The notes under the pieces are model-generated. The model was not told the origin of the DNA, did not search any database, and saw nothing but the letters and a program-made list of their open reading frames with translations. From assembly GCA_964384675.1 (NCBI GenBank), contig CAYLNK010000005.1, positions 1 to 59,529 of the forward strand: a stretch of 59,529 bases of DNA, in the 5' to 3' direction. This DNA comes from CAYLNK01 sp964384675 (GTDB lineage: Bacteria > Acidobacteriota > Thermoanaerobaculia > UBA5066). The position numbers and the translations under genes were made by a program. The stretch's first letter is position 1; each line of letters starts with the position of its first letter. Below are positions 24,416 to 35,617 of the stretch, one piece after another.

Positions 24416-25516
24416 TCAGGCCTCCAGCTCGCAGTACACCTTGATCGCGCCGCGGGCGGTGGTGAGCGTCCGGAAGAGCTCCTGGTAGCTCTCGAGACCC
24501 TTGACCGGATGCGTGAGGAGGCGCGACAGCCAGCCGGGGAACTGCGCCTCGGACTGGGCCATGTCCTTCACGCCCAACTCGAAGTACTCGCGGTTGGCGT
24601 TCACGGTACCGACCATCACCTTGTTGCCGAGCACGAACTCCAGGTTGATCCGATCGGCCGGCACCTCGACCTTCCGGTCGCCTCCCGTCACGCTGGAGAG
24701 GACGAGGACGCCGTTCTTGCCGAGCGCCTCCATGCTCTGGAAGACGACGGACGAATTCCCGGTCGCCTCGAAGATCAGGTCGAACGGGCCGTGCTTCTTC
24801 GCCCCCTCGGCGATCGGCAGCTCGTCCGTGGAGGCATACCGCGCGCCGAGCGCCTCCACGAGGTCGGAGTTCAGGTACGGGCGCTTCGTCCGCCCGAAGA
24901 CCGTGACGTCGAGGCCGCGGAGCCTCAGCGCCATCGCGGCGAGGAGGCCGATCGTCCCGGCGCCCATGACCGCCGCCTTCCGCGGCCGCCACACCTTCAG
25001 GCGGCGCTGGATCTCGTACGCCTGGTGGATCCCCTTCTCGACGACGGTGGTCGGCTCGAGGAGGACGCCGACGTGCTTGAGGCCCTGCGGCACCTTGACG
25101 ACGAAGTCGGCATCGTCGACGTAGTGCTCGGTCAGGTAGCCGTGGCGCAGGTTGATGCCGCGCTCGTAATAGACGTCGTCCGTCGTCATGTCGGACGTCC
25201 CGATGGCGTCGTAGATCGAGTACCCGTTCCGCCTCACCGTGGCGACGACGTAGTCCCCGGCGGCGAGCTCGGTGACGTTCGGGCCGACGGCCTCGACCTG
25301 CCCGAACCCCTCGTGACCGATGACGAGGAAGTCGTAGCCGTCGGGGGCGGCGCCGTACTCGGCGGCGTTGATCTCCTTGTCCGTCCCGTCGACGCCGACG
25401 CGGAGGACCTTCACCAGGACCCCGCGGCCGTTCGGGACGTCGTCGACCGACGGCTTCGGCAGCTCGGCGAGGTGGACGGAATCCGGCTTTCCGGGGAGGA
25501 CGGCGATCGCCTTCAT
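24416..25516 (-). CDS. Glucose 1-dehydrogenase, zinc-dependent MDR family (archaeal/halophilic type)
   Basis: 366 aa, ATG with AAAAGGAG upstream. MDR dehydrogenase: catalytic-domain GVDGTDKEI and VIGHEGFGQVEAVG, nucleotide-binding AVMGAGTIGLLAAMALRL, and LEPTTVVEKGI typical of glucose dehydrogenases of the Sulfolobus/Haloferax type. The usual zinc-ligand Cys (GICGTDREI) is Asp here (GVDGTD), as in Haloferax mediterranei enzyme. The four-Cys structural zinc lobe is lost (region RNGYSIYDAIGTSD). It would oxidise glucose or a related aldose to the lactone with NAD(P). First gene of a five-gene unit behind an ECF-type promoter. Substrate is by analogy. Confidence 0.8.
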   Translation of the reverse strand: MKAIAVLPGKPDSVHLAELPKPSVDDVPNGRGVLVKVLRVGVDGTDKEINAAEYGAAPDGYDFLVIGHEGFGQVEAVGPNVTELAAGDYVVATVRRNGYSIYDAIGTSDMTTDDVYYERGINLRHGYLTEHYVDDADFVVKVPQGLKHVGVLLEPTTVVEKGIHQAYEIQRRLKVWRPRKAAVMGAGTIGLLAAMALRLRGLDVTVFGRTKRPYLNSDLVEALGARYASTDELPIAEGAKKHGPFDLIFEATGNSSVVFQSMEALGKNGVLVLSSVTGGDRKVEVPADRINLEFVLGNKVMVGTVNANREYFELGVKDMAQSEAQFPGWLSRLLTHPVKGLESYQELFRTLTTARGAIKVYCELEA

Positions 25517-25544
25517 GCTGGCTCCTTTTGCGATTCGCCGGTTC

Positions 25545-25570
25545 GATGCCTCCCGCGGCCCTTCCGTTTC
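25545..25570 (-). promoter_or_regulatory. ECF-type promoter candidate of the glucose dehydrogenase-DoxX-DM13 unit
   Basis: Minus strand: GAAAC, 16 bp, GCATC followed by GAA. The -10-like end is 28 nt before the ATG. The -35-like part overlaps the stop of the upstream Gfo/Idh gene, so it starts a new transcript inside a packed gene series. Confidence 0.65.
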
Positions 25571-26645
25571 AGCAGAGGCGGCGGGGGGCCTCGGCCACCC
25601 GGATCCGCTGCCCGGTGTCGGCCGACCGGATGGCGGCCAGCGCCACCTGCAGCGACCGCCGGCCGTCGCCGAGGTCGGGCTCCACGGGCTCGCCGGCCCG
25701 GATCGCCTCGACGAACCGGCTCCACTGGGCCCGGAACGCCGACAGGAACGTGCCGCCGTGACGGCGGTCCCGCAAGGCGCGGGGCACCTGCGTCACGGCG
25801 CGGGCCAGCCCGTCCAGGCGGACCCGGGCGTCGCCGTCGAAGGCGCCTCGCCCCGCCCGCTCCAGCCCGTCGAACCGGAAGAGCGACAGGCGGACCCGCC
25901 CCGCGTCGCCGAGGATCTCGAGCTCTTGCTGCTCGGTCGCGGAGTGAGAGAGGAGCGTCGAGACCAGGACACCCGACGTCATCCGGCCCGCGACCGTCGC
26001 GGAGATCCCGGCCTCGCCGGTCCGTTCGAGCGCCGTGACCTCCTCGACTTCCTCGCCGAGGAGGAAGCGCCACAGGTCGTAGTGGTGAACGCCCAGCTCC
26101 ACCAGGACGTCACCGCCCAGGTCGCGGACCTTCCGGTACTCCCAGAGGCGGGGCCCGAGATGGCTCGAGGCCACTCCCCGCAGGTGCTGGATCCGTCCGA
26201 GAGCACCCTCCCGGATCAGGCGCCGCGCCTCCAGCACCTGGGCGTGGAAGCGGAGCGTGTAGCCGACCGTCGCCGTCACGGTCGAGCTCCCGGCCCGCGC
26301 CAGGAGCACGTCGGCCTCCTCCAGGTCGCGTGTGATCGGCTTCTCCAGGAGCAGGTGCTTGCCGGCCTCGAGCGTGGCGAGCGCCATCTCCAGGTGCAGG
26401 TGGGGCGGCGTCAGCACCGCCACGGCGTCCACCTCGGGCATCGCCAGCAGGTCCCGGTAGTCGGCGAACGTCCGGGCAGACGTCCCCGAGGCGAGGCGCT
26501 GGCGAGCGCTCTCGTTCACGTCGGCAACGGCTACCAGACGGACCCCCGGCAGCGACACGAGCGCCGGGACGTGGACCGTCGCCGCGTAGCCGCAGCCGAT
26601 CACGCCCACTCCCACGGGCTTCCGTCCCACCCTCGAAGCACCCAT
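25569..26645 (-). CDS. Gfo/Idh/MocA-family NAD(P)-dependent oxidoreductase
   Basis: 358 aa. N-terminal Rossmann fold GVGVIGCGYAATVHVPAL, the EKP motif LLLEKPITRD with the catalytic-site lysine, and a C-terminal alpha/beta domain with VELGVHHYDLWRFLLG (the HxxDxxRxL-type motif of the family). Such enzymes oxidise or epimerise sugars and cyclitols. It is the last gene of the GMC-VOC-GH63 unit, separated from GH63 by a strong hairpin that reaches its start codon. Substrate unknown; neighbours point to a sugar. Confidence 0.9.
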   Translation of the reverse strand: MGASRVGRKPVGVGVIGCGYAATVHVPALVSLPGVRLVAVADVNESARQRLASGTSARTFADYRDLLAMPEVDAVAVLTPPHLHLEMALATLEAGKHLLLEKPITRDLEEADVLLARAGSSTVTATVGYTLRFHAQVLEARRLIREGALGRIQHLRGVASSHLGPRLWEYRKVRDLGGDVLVELGVHHYDLWRFLLGEEVEEVTALERTGEAGISATVAGRMTSGVLVSTLLSHSATEQQELEILGDAGRVRLSLFRFDGLERAGRGAFDGDARVRLDGLARAVTQVPRALRDRRHGGTFLSAFRAQWSRFVEAIRAGEPVEPDLGDGRRSLQVALAAIRSADTGQRIRVAEAPRRLC

Positions 26646-26676
26646 CGGCGGGCGGATTGTGGCATCCGCCCGCCGA
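26645..26676 (-). terminator. 13-bp perfect hairpin between GH63 and Gfo/Idh genes
   Basis: Arms 26645-26657 and 26664-26676, loop of 6 nt (TGTGGC on the plus strand). In transcript direction it follows the GH63 stop by 8 nt and includes the first base of the Gfo/Idh ATG. It could end or attenuate transcription, or mask the start codon. No U-tract is present. Confidence 0.55.
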
Positions 26677-26684
26677 CGCGCGTC

Positions 26685-29368
<2,684 letters not shown>

Positions 29369-29369
<1 letters not shown>

Positions 29370-30397
29370 CACTTCTCCCTCAGCTCGATGGCGTGTCCGT
29401 CCGGGTCCCTGACGACGAGGCCGTTCCCGAAGCTCCAGGCGGGGACGCGCGGTACCAGCACCGTCCCGGGCGAGACGAGCCACGCCGCGATCCCGCGGAG
29501 TGCCTTCTCCACGTCGGCGGTCTTCGCCACCAGGAAACGCGTCTGCCAGCTCCAGAGGTCGTTCGTCTTCGAGTCGGAAGGCGCCGGGCGCCCGTCCCGG
29601 GGCGACAGGTATTCGAGGAACTCGACGCCCGGACCCTCCTGAGCACGGAGCCCGCTGATGTGAAGGCGCGCCCCGAAGACGTTGTTCAGGTGCTCCTGCT
29701 CGGTCCCGTAGTTCTCGCTCTCCCCCGCCAGGCGGAGCCCGAGCGTGTCGCGGTAGAAGCGGAGCGACGCGTCGGTGCTCCCCACCACGATCGCGGTGTG
29801 GTCGATCCCGAGGAAGAGTCGGTCCGTCGGGGCCTGCCAGCGTGGGTCGCCCTTCCCCTTCGGGAACCAGATCACCTCCAGCGCGTGCCCGTCCGGGTCC
29901 TTGAAATAGAACGCCTTGATCCCGCCCGCGTTCGGGTTCCAGTCCGGCAGGCGCTGCGGTCCGCTCGAGGCGTGCGCGACCTTGTGGGCCCGGAGGTGGG
30001 CGTACGCCTTCTCCATGTCCGAGACCACGATCGCCACGTGCTGGAACGTCCGGTCGTTGCTCCGCGCGTCGGGCGGGATCGGGCGCCCCTGCGGCGCCAG
30101 GAACTCCCGCAGCTCGATCGACTCCTTCCCGAGGCGGAGGCGCACGACGCGCATCCGGAGGCCGAAGAGACCCTCCAGGTGCTCCCACTCCTCCCCCGCC
30201 ACCTCGACGTCCGAGACCTTCTCGAACGGCAGGACGCGTGTGAAGAAGTCGAGGGAGCGGTCCATGTCGCCGACCGTCAGGCTCACCGAGTCGACGGCGA
30301 GCGTCTGGCTGCGGGCCGACGGCGCGAACGCGAGGACCAGCGAGACGAGGGCCGTCGCGATCAGGAGCGCCCGGAGCGACACCGTCCGCCGCGTCAC
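29369..30397 (-). CDS. Exported tandem VOC (glyoxalase-fold) protein
   Basis: 342 aa from GTG 30397, in a GTGA overlap with the GMC gene stop. Signal peptide SLRALLIATALVSLVLAFAP. Two VOC modules follow (DSVSLTVGDMDRSLDFFTRV ... QHVAIVVSDMEKAYAHL; GIDHTAIVVGSTDASLRFY), and both halves end with a metal-ligand-like DPDGHALEVIW or DPDGHAIELRE. The exported location is unusual for VOC enzymes, which include glyoxalases, dioxygenases and isomerases. With GMC and GH63 it probably acts on a sugar-derived metabolite; function not assigned. Confidence 0.85.
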
Positions 30398-31971
30398 GAC
30401 GCGCTCCCGCCGAGGCGCGCCGCCAGGTGGTCGCCGACGCGGATCGCGTTCGCCATGATGGTCAGCGCCGGGTTCACCGCCGCGCTGGACGGGAAGAAGC
30501 TGCCGTCGACGACGTAGAGGTTCTCGACGTCGTGCGTCCTGCAGTTGGTGTCGAGGACCGAGGTCTTCGGGTCGTGCCCGAAGCGAAGCGTGCCGTTCTG
30601 GTGCGCCACGCCCGCGAGCGGGATCCGCTCGCCGACGAACAGGTTCCGGGAGAAGAGCCCCTGGTGGCAATCGTGCCCGTGCACGCCGCACTTCGTCTGG
30701 CCCTTCATCAGCTCCTTCAGCTTGGCGGCGAGGCGCTTGTGCCCCTCCTCGTTGTTGACCGTGTACGAGAGCGTGATCTTCCCGTCCCGGCCGACCGTGA
30801 CCCGGTTGCTCGGGTCGGGCAGGTCCTCGGACGTGAGCCAGAAGTCGAGCGAGTGCTTCGCCATGATGTCGAGCGTGAAGCCGGGCGCGATCGCGGGCGC
30901 CCCGGCGGAGAGCGCCACGCCGTCCAGCTTGCCGACGAAGGAGATGTGCCCCATCGGGTACGCCCACTCCTTCGAGCCGAAGTAGAAGTCGTTCACGGCG
31001 AGCGTCTTCTGGAAGATCGTCGGGTTGGGGCACTTGGAGACGGCCATCAGGACCGAGTTGATGTGCCCCATGTAGTGGCGGCCGACGAGGTCGGACGAGT
31101 TGGCGAGGCCGTTCGGGTGCTTCTCGTCGGCCGAGCGGAGGAGGAGCGCCGCCGAGTTGATCGCCCCGGCCGACACCACCACGACGTCGGCCGTGTAGCG
31201 CTCGGTCGCGCCGTTCCGCTCCACGACCACGCCCGACACCTCACGCCCCGAGGCGGTCGTCTCGATCTTCGTCACCTTGGCGTCGGTGAGGAGCGTGACG
31301 TTCTCGTGGAGGAGAGCCGGCTCGACGCCGCAGACGTGCGCGTCGGCCTTCGCCTGGACGAGGCACGGGAAGCCGTCGCAGGTCGCGCAGCGGATGCACT
31401 TGCTGAGGCGGCTCTTCTCGTCGAGCTGGATGCCGAGCGGGACGTGGAACGGCTTGATCCCCTGGCGCGCGAAGTCGTCGGCCAGCTGGCGGATCCGCGG
31501 CTCGTGGCTCACCGCCGGGTACGGGAACGGCTTGCTCGACCACGGCTCGGTCGGGTCCTCGCCCCGCTCCCCGTGCACGTGGTACATCTCCTCGGCCCGC
31601 TGGTAGTACGGCTCGAGGTCGTCGTAGGAGATCGGCCAGGCCGGCGAGACGCCGCCGTGGTGCCGGATCTCCCCGAAGTCCTCCTTGCGGAGGCGGAACA
31701 GCGCGGCGCCGTAGAACTTGGTGTTGCCGCCCACCCAGTAGTTCGTGTGCGGGTGGAGGTCCTTCCCGTCCTTGTCCTTCCAGACCTCCTTCGTGCCGTA
31801 CCGCCCGTCGACGTTCACGGAGCGGGAGTCCCAGTTCTCCTTCTCGCGCGGGACGAAGCCCCCGCGCTCCAGGACGAGGATCCGCTTGCCGGTCGGCGCC
31901 AGGGCGCGCACGAGTGTCCCGCCCCCGGCGCCGGTCCCGATGATGATCACGTCGTAGCGAGCGTCGCTCAC
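30394..31971 (-). CDS. GMC-family FAD oxidoreductase
   Basis: 525 aa, first gene of its unit. FAD motif IIIGTGAGGGTLVRALAPTG at the N-terminus, NYWVGGNTKFYGAAL (GMC signature 1 region), VVVSAGAINSAALLL (signature 2) and the C-terminal ENLYVVDGSFFPSSAAVNPA with the usual His/Asn catalytic neighbourhood. A Cys cluster (KCIRCATCDGFPC) lies mid-protein, as in some bacterial GMC sugar or alcohol dehydrogenases. No signal peptide is evident. It would oxidise a sugar, polyol or alcohol. GTGA overlap with the VOC gene indicates coupling. Confidence 0.92.
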   Translation of the reverse strand: MSDARYDVIIIGTGAGGGTLVRALAPTGKRILVLERGGFVPREKENWDSRSVNVDGRYGTKEVWKDKDGKDLHPHTNYWVGGNTKFYGAALFRLRKEDFGEIRHHGGVSPAWPISYDDLEPYYQRAEEMYHVHGERGEDPTEPWSSKPFPYPAVSHEPRIRQLADDFARQGIKPFHVPLGIQLDEKSRLSKCIRCATCDGFPCLVQAKADAHVCGVEPALLHENVTLLTDAKVTKIETTASGREVSGVVVERNGATERYTADVVVVSAGAINSAALLLRSADEKHPNGLANSSDLVGRHYMGHINSVLMAVSKCPNPTIFQKTLAVNDFYFGSKEWAYPMGHISFVGKLDGVALSAGAPAIAPGFTLDIMAKHSLDFWLTSEDLPDPSNRVTVGRDGKITLSYTVNNEEGHKRLAAKLKELMKGQTKCGVHGHDCHQGLFSRNLFVGERIPLAGVAHQNGTLRFGHDPKTSVLDTNCRTHDVENLYVVDGSFFPSSAAVNPALTIMANAIRVGDHLAARLGGSAS

Positions 31972-32032
31972 AGCTCCTCCGTCTGGCCGGCGGGCGGCCC
32001 GGTTCTCGTTTCGTCCTCGGATCGATCGTTCT

Positions 32033-32058
32033 GATGCCGGGTCCCCCCGGCCGGTTTC
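32033..32058 (-). promoter_or_regulatory. ECF-type promoter candidate of the GMC-VOC-GH63-Gfo unit
   Basis: Minus strand: GAAAC, 16 bp, GCATC followed by AGAA. It ends 61 nt before the GMC ATG, and its -35-like part overlaps the aquaporin stop codon. Confidence 0.65.
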
Positions 32059-32839
32059 AGGGCTTCCCGTCGCAGATGAAGTGACAGGGGCCGTCGCCGT
32101 GACACAGCTTGGCGCAGTGCACCTTGACGTCCGGGCTGAGGCGGACGTGCGCCTCGGCCGCGCCCATCATCCCGAGGAGAGGCGCCAGGGCGTAGAGCCA
32201 GAAATGGCCGAAGCGGCGTGTGAAGGCGGCCGAGCCGAACGTCCGTGCCGGGTTCAGGCTCATGCCGGAGAGAGGCGCCAGCAGGGCGATGTAGAGCGCG
32301 ACCAGGATCCCGGCCCCGACGCCGGTGTACCGGGCCAGGTCGTGGTCGTTCGAGACCCGGAGGACCATCGTCATCATCCCGAACGACATCACGAGCTCGG
32401 TCGCGAAGGCGACACCCACGCCTCGACGGCCGGGGAGCGTCTCCACGTACGAGACGGACGGGTCGCCGACGCGCTTGCGCCCGAGGAGCGCCACGGCGAC
32501 GGCCGTCCCGGCGACCGCGCCCAGGAACTGGAAGACCGTGTAGAGAACGGCGTCCCAGCCGTGCACCTTTCCGAGGCGGAAGAACGTCCAGGTGGTCGCC
32601 GGGTTGATGTGTGCGCCGGAGCGCTGACCCCACGGCGAGTAGATGATCCCGACCGCGGTCAGGCCCATGGCGATCCCCATCAGCGCGCGCCGGAGCGTCT
32701 CGCTCCGGATCGCGCGGGAGCCCGGGGACGACGGGTGCCAGAGGAGCGTGGCGAACGCGCAGGCCGAGACCATGAAGAGGCCCAGGCCCCACGCCTCGAT
32801 CAGGTACTCCGGCCAGCGCGTCGCGAGCGCCTGCAGCAT
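32057..32839 (-). CDS. Aquaporin/MIP-family channel with a Cys-rich C-terminal tail
   Basis: 260 aa from ATG 32839, overlapping the protease stop (ATGA). Six membrane helices and both NPA boxes (GAHINPATTWTFF and GMSLNPARTFGSA), the Arg after the second NPA being the selectivity-filter arginine. The protein ends in an unusual tail, HVRLSPDVKVHCAKLCHGD followed by GPCHFICDGKP, with four Cys and three His. That looks metal- or redox-sensing rather than channel-forming. It may pass water, glycerol or peroxide. Cotranscribed with an S8 protease behind an ECF-type promoter. Confidence 0.87.
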   Translation of the reverse strand: MLQALATRWPEYLIEAWGLGLFMVSACAFATLLWHPSSPGSRAIRSETLRRALMGIAMGLTAVGIIYSPWGQRSGAHINPATTWTFFRLGKVHGWDAVLYTVFQFLGAVAGTAVAVALLGRKRVGDPSVSYVETLPGRRGVGVAFATELVMSFGMMTMVLRVSNDHDLARYTGVGAGILVALYIALLAPLSGMSLNPARTFGSAAFTRRFGHFWLYALAPLLGMMGAAEAHVRLSPDVKVHCAKLCHGDGPCHFICDGKP

Positions 32840-34314
32840 CAGCGGACGTCCCAGCCGACGTTCAGGATCGAGTTGAAGCCGCCGAAGCCGTCGTCGACCT
32901 TGAGGCCGTGGGCCGGATCCTCGACCCAGCGCGCGCCGTCGACGACGAACTTGTACCGGTACCGTCCCGGCGTGGGAGACGGGACGTGGCCCGTCCAGAG
33001 GTCGTCTCCGCCCTTCTTCAGCTCCACGACCGTCTCCATGTGGCCGCGGAAGTCGCCGTACAGCTCGACCTTGCCCGCGCCGTCGTCGTGGTACGTGAAG
33101 ACGAGGTGGCTCCCCTGGATCCGAGGCGGCGTCCCGACGGCGCACCGGTGGAGGTGCGGGTCGCGACGCGCCTCGGCGAGCGCCCGCTTCGCGTTGAGGA
33201 CGCCGTAGCCCTGCCGGATGGCGGGGGCGCCCTGGATCCGGTCCGCCGTGGCGATCAGGATCTGCTTGATGGCTTTCGGACAGAGCGACGGCACCGCCTC
33301 GAGGAGCTGCGCGGCTACGGACGCCACGATCGGCGCGGCGAACGACGTCCCGTCGACGTGCTGGTAACGCGTACCCACGATCTTCTTCTCGGTGAGCCGG
33401 CGCGAGACCTCCACGCGGATCTCCTGGAGCGTGCCCGACGCGACGCTCTCCGGCAGGCCAGCGGTCTCCCGCAGCTGCCAGGTGAGCTGACGGAGCCACG
33501 CCTCCGGCGCGGCGGCGAGACGCGAGAGCGCCTCCGCCTCGCGGTACGACGGCGAGCCGACGACGATCGGCGCCGCGACCCAGCTTGCGGGGGCGATCAC
33601 CTCCGGCTTCACGATGCCGTCCGCGGAGACGCCGAAGCTGCCGCAGTACAGCTCCTTCTCGCCGTGCAGCTGATTCCGGTCGTTGTAGCCACCCACCGTG
33701 ATCACCGAGGGCGCGGTCGCGGGCGGGACGGGACGCGGGCGGGAGGAGCAGCCGGAGTTCCCGGCCGCCACGACGACGACCAGCCCCTTCGCCACCGCCT
33801 CCTCGGCCAGCTGATTCACGCGGCTCTCCGCGAGGGGAGCGTCCACGTCGCCGCCGAGGGAGATGCTCACCACGCGGATGCCGAGCCGCTCGTGGTTCGC
33901 GAGGACCCACTCGAGCCCCTTCTCGATGTTCGGCTCGGTGATCTTCCCGTCGTCCCCGACCTTGACCAGGACGACCTTCGCCCCGGAGGCGAGGCCGCGA
34001 TAGCGCCCCTCGGAGAGGTGGCCGTTACCGGCAGCCGCGACGGACGTCTGCGTCCCGTGCCACCGCCACCCCTCCGGCTCGCCGGTCGGCTCGAGGACGG
34101 CGTCGGGATCGGTGACGTCGTGGTACGCCGCGATCCGGTCGACGGGCTCCGTCAGGTCGGGGTGCGGCGTGAAGCCGGAGTCGAGGAAGGCGATCGTGAC
34201 CCCGCGCCCCGTCAGCTCCGGCTCGGCCGGAACGCGCAGGGAGGTCGGGATCACCTGGAGGAGGGGGACCGGAGGCGCCTCGCGGCGCGCTCGTGCCATG
34301 GAGACGGAGTCCAT
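32839..34314 (-). CDS. S8 (subtilisin-like) serine protease with C-terminal CBM48/AMPK-type glycogen-binding domain
   Basis: 491 aa, ATG with AAGGAAGGA upstream. Catalytic triad Asp45 (IAFLDSGFTPHPDL), His86 (RWHGTQTSVAAAGNG) and Ser324 (DGTSFAAPIVASVAAQLLE), with oxyanion Asn186 in AAGNSG. The last ~95 residues (VELYGDFRGHMETVVEL, GRYRYKFVVDGARWVEDP) match the beta-sandwich glycogen/starch-binding domain of AMPK-beta and isoamylases. No signal peptide, so probably cytoplasmic or an unusual export substrate. The fusion suggests proteolysis at a storage-polysaccharide surface. First gene of its unit, coupled to the aquaporin. Confidence 0.88.
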   Translation of the reverse strand: MDSVSMARARREAPPVPLLQVIPTSLRVPAEPELTGRGVTIAFLDSGFTPHPDLTEPVDRIAAYHDVTDPDAVLEPTGEPEGWRWHGTQTSVAAAGNGHLSEGRYRGLASGAKVVLVKVGDDGKITEPNIEKGLEWVLANHERLGIRVVSISLGGDVDAPLAESRVNQLAEEAVAKGLVVVVAAGNSGCSSRPRPVPPATAPSVITVGGYNDRNQLHGEKELYCGSFGVSADGIVKPEVIAPASWVAAPIVVGSPSYREAEALSRLAAAPEAWLRQLTWQLRETAGLPESVASGTLQEIRVEVSRRLTEKKIVGTRYQHVDGTSFAAPIVASVAAQLLEAVPSLCPKAIKQILIATADRIQGAPAIRQGYGVLNAKRALAEARRDPHLHRCAVGTPPRIQGSHLVFTYHDDGAGKVELYGDFRGHMETVVELKKGGDDLWTGHVPSPTPGRYRYKFVVDGARWVEDPAHGLKVDDGFGGFNSILNVGWDVR

Positions 34315-34376
34315 CTTCGTCCTTCCTTGCGCGGACGGGCCTCGCGGCCCGCGTGCTCGACAGTCGTCGGGTTTGA

Positions 34377-34402
34377 GATGCCCGGGAGGCGTCGGCGGTT
34401 TC
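34377..34402 (-). promoter_or_regulatory. ECF-type promoter candidate of the protease-aquaporin unit
   Basis: Minus strand: GAAAC, 16 bp, GCATC. It ends 62 nt before the protease ATG, in the divergent gap before the GNAT gene. Confidence 0.65.
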
Positions 34403-34439
34403 GACGGGACCGGAACTCGGATCCGCCTAAGCTCCAGCT

Positions 34440-35573
34440 GTGACCGACGCGACGGGGCTTGCGATCCGAAAGGCGATCAGCCGCGAGCTGGTGGCTGGCG
34501 GCGTCCTCGAGCCCGTGGACCCGGACCTCGCCGAGCGGCGTCGCTGGGCCGCGTTCGATCTAGCGTCGATGGTCGAAGGATCGCTCCACGTCGCTCTCGA
34601 TCCCCGCGCGCTCCCGATGGAAGAGGCCGAGGGCTGGGCCGCCCGTCTGGGCGACGCGTACGGCCTGCCCGCCGTCGTCGGCGACGTGGGAGCCGACCGG
34701 CACTGGCTCCTGGAGCGGGGCGAGAGAGTGGGGACGATCCAGCTCGAGGTCGAGCCGTACGGCTCGACCTGGCAGAGCCTGAGCTCGTTGTACGTCCACC
34801 CCGCGGCACGCGGCGCCGGAACGGCCACGCGGGCGCTCCAGGCGCTCGCCGCCACGGCGGCACGCCATGATCTGCGAGGCCTCCGGCTCTCCACGGAATG
34901 GACGTGGCAGAAGAGCGTGGGGTTCTATCTCGCGCGTGGCTTCTGGCTCCATCTCTGGAAGCACGATCTTCAGCTCGTGCTCAGCCCGCGCCTTCCGCGC
35001 TGGTCGCTTCAGGTGAACGGCGACGAGGCGGTGTTCGGCGTGGGCGTCGACACGGGATTCGCGCCTCTCTTCACCGCCCTCCGCCGGGGGGACCGGCTCG
35101 AGCTCCTCCGGGCGCCGGGTGAGGCGGAGACGCCCGAGGTCGAACGGTACGCGATCGGTACGCTGGCGCTCCTCCTCGCCCACCGGGGCTGGCCTCTCGT
35201 TCGCGACGAGGTTCACTGGCGGAAGCGCTACGACTGGTCCGACGTCGGTGAGCCGGAGGGCCTCGCCTCGAAGATCGGGATCTTCGAGCAGGTGGCGCGG
35301 CGTCGGGGCTTCGTCGTCGAGACGCCCCGGGTCCCGGGCCTCGAGATGTGGCGAATCTGGGCGCGCGGCGAGGAGTGTGGCCGGCAGAGCCAGCTCCTCT
35401 GCGACCTCGAAGCCGCGCTCGCTCGATTCGGTCTCGAGCTCGGCCCGGAGCGGCGTACCCGTCTCGCGAGACTCGACCCCTGGAGGCTCGAGCACCTCTT
35501 CCGTCGCGCGCTCGAGACCTCGTCAGCCGCGGATTGGGAGAGGGAAGCCGCGACCGTCGTCGGCGCGACCTGA
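34440..35573 (+). CDS. GNAT-family N-acetyltransferase with long C-terminal extension
   Basis: 377 aa, GTG start. The GNAT core is at residues ~85-175, with the acetyl-CoA loop SSLYVHPAARGAGTATRALQ (RGAGTA) and the following strand GLRLSTEWTWQKSVGFYLARGF. The ~200-residue C-terminal part (from PRWSLQVNGDEAVFG) has no recognised domain and may be a substrate-recognition module. Acceptor unknown. Monocistronic, divergent from the protease unit. Confidence 0.8.
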   Translation: MTDATGLAIRKAISRELVAGGVLEPVDPDLAERRRWAAFDLASMVEGSLHVALDPRALPMEEAEGWAARLGDAYGLPAVVGDVGADRHWLLERGERVGTIQLEVEPYGSTWQSLSSLYVHPAARGAGTATRALQALAATAARHDLRGLRLSTEWTWQKSVGFYLARGFWLHLWKHDLQLVLSPRLPRWSLQVNGDEAVFGVGVDTGFAPLFTALRRGDRLELLRAPGEAETPEVERYAIGTLALLLAHRGWPLVRDEVHWRKRYDWSDVGEPEGLASKIGIFEQVARRRGFVVETPRVPGLEMWRIWARGEECGRQSQLLCDLEAALARFGLELGPERRTRLARLDPWRLEHLFRRALETSSAADWEREAATVVGAT

Positions 35574-35617
35574 CGAGGTCCACCGCCGGCCGATGCCGGC
35601 TACGAACCTACTAGTTT

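Noticed and set aside
31373..31402. Cys cluster of the GMC oxidoreductase as a novel iron-sulfur site
   Set aside because: The KCIRCxTCDGFPC pattern is, to my knowledge, common in this bacterial GMC subgroup, so it is not special here.
35592..35617. GGCATC with AAAC 17 bp away (minus strand) before the toxin-antitoxin pair
   Set aside because: The -35-like part is TAAAC, not GAAAC, the spacing is 17, and no minus-strand gene follows it.
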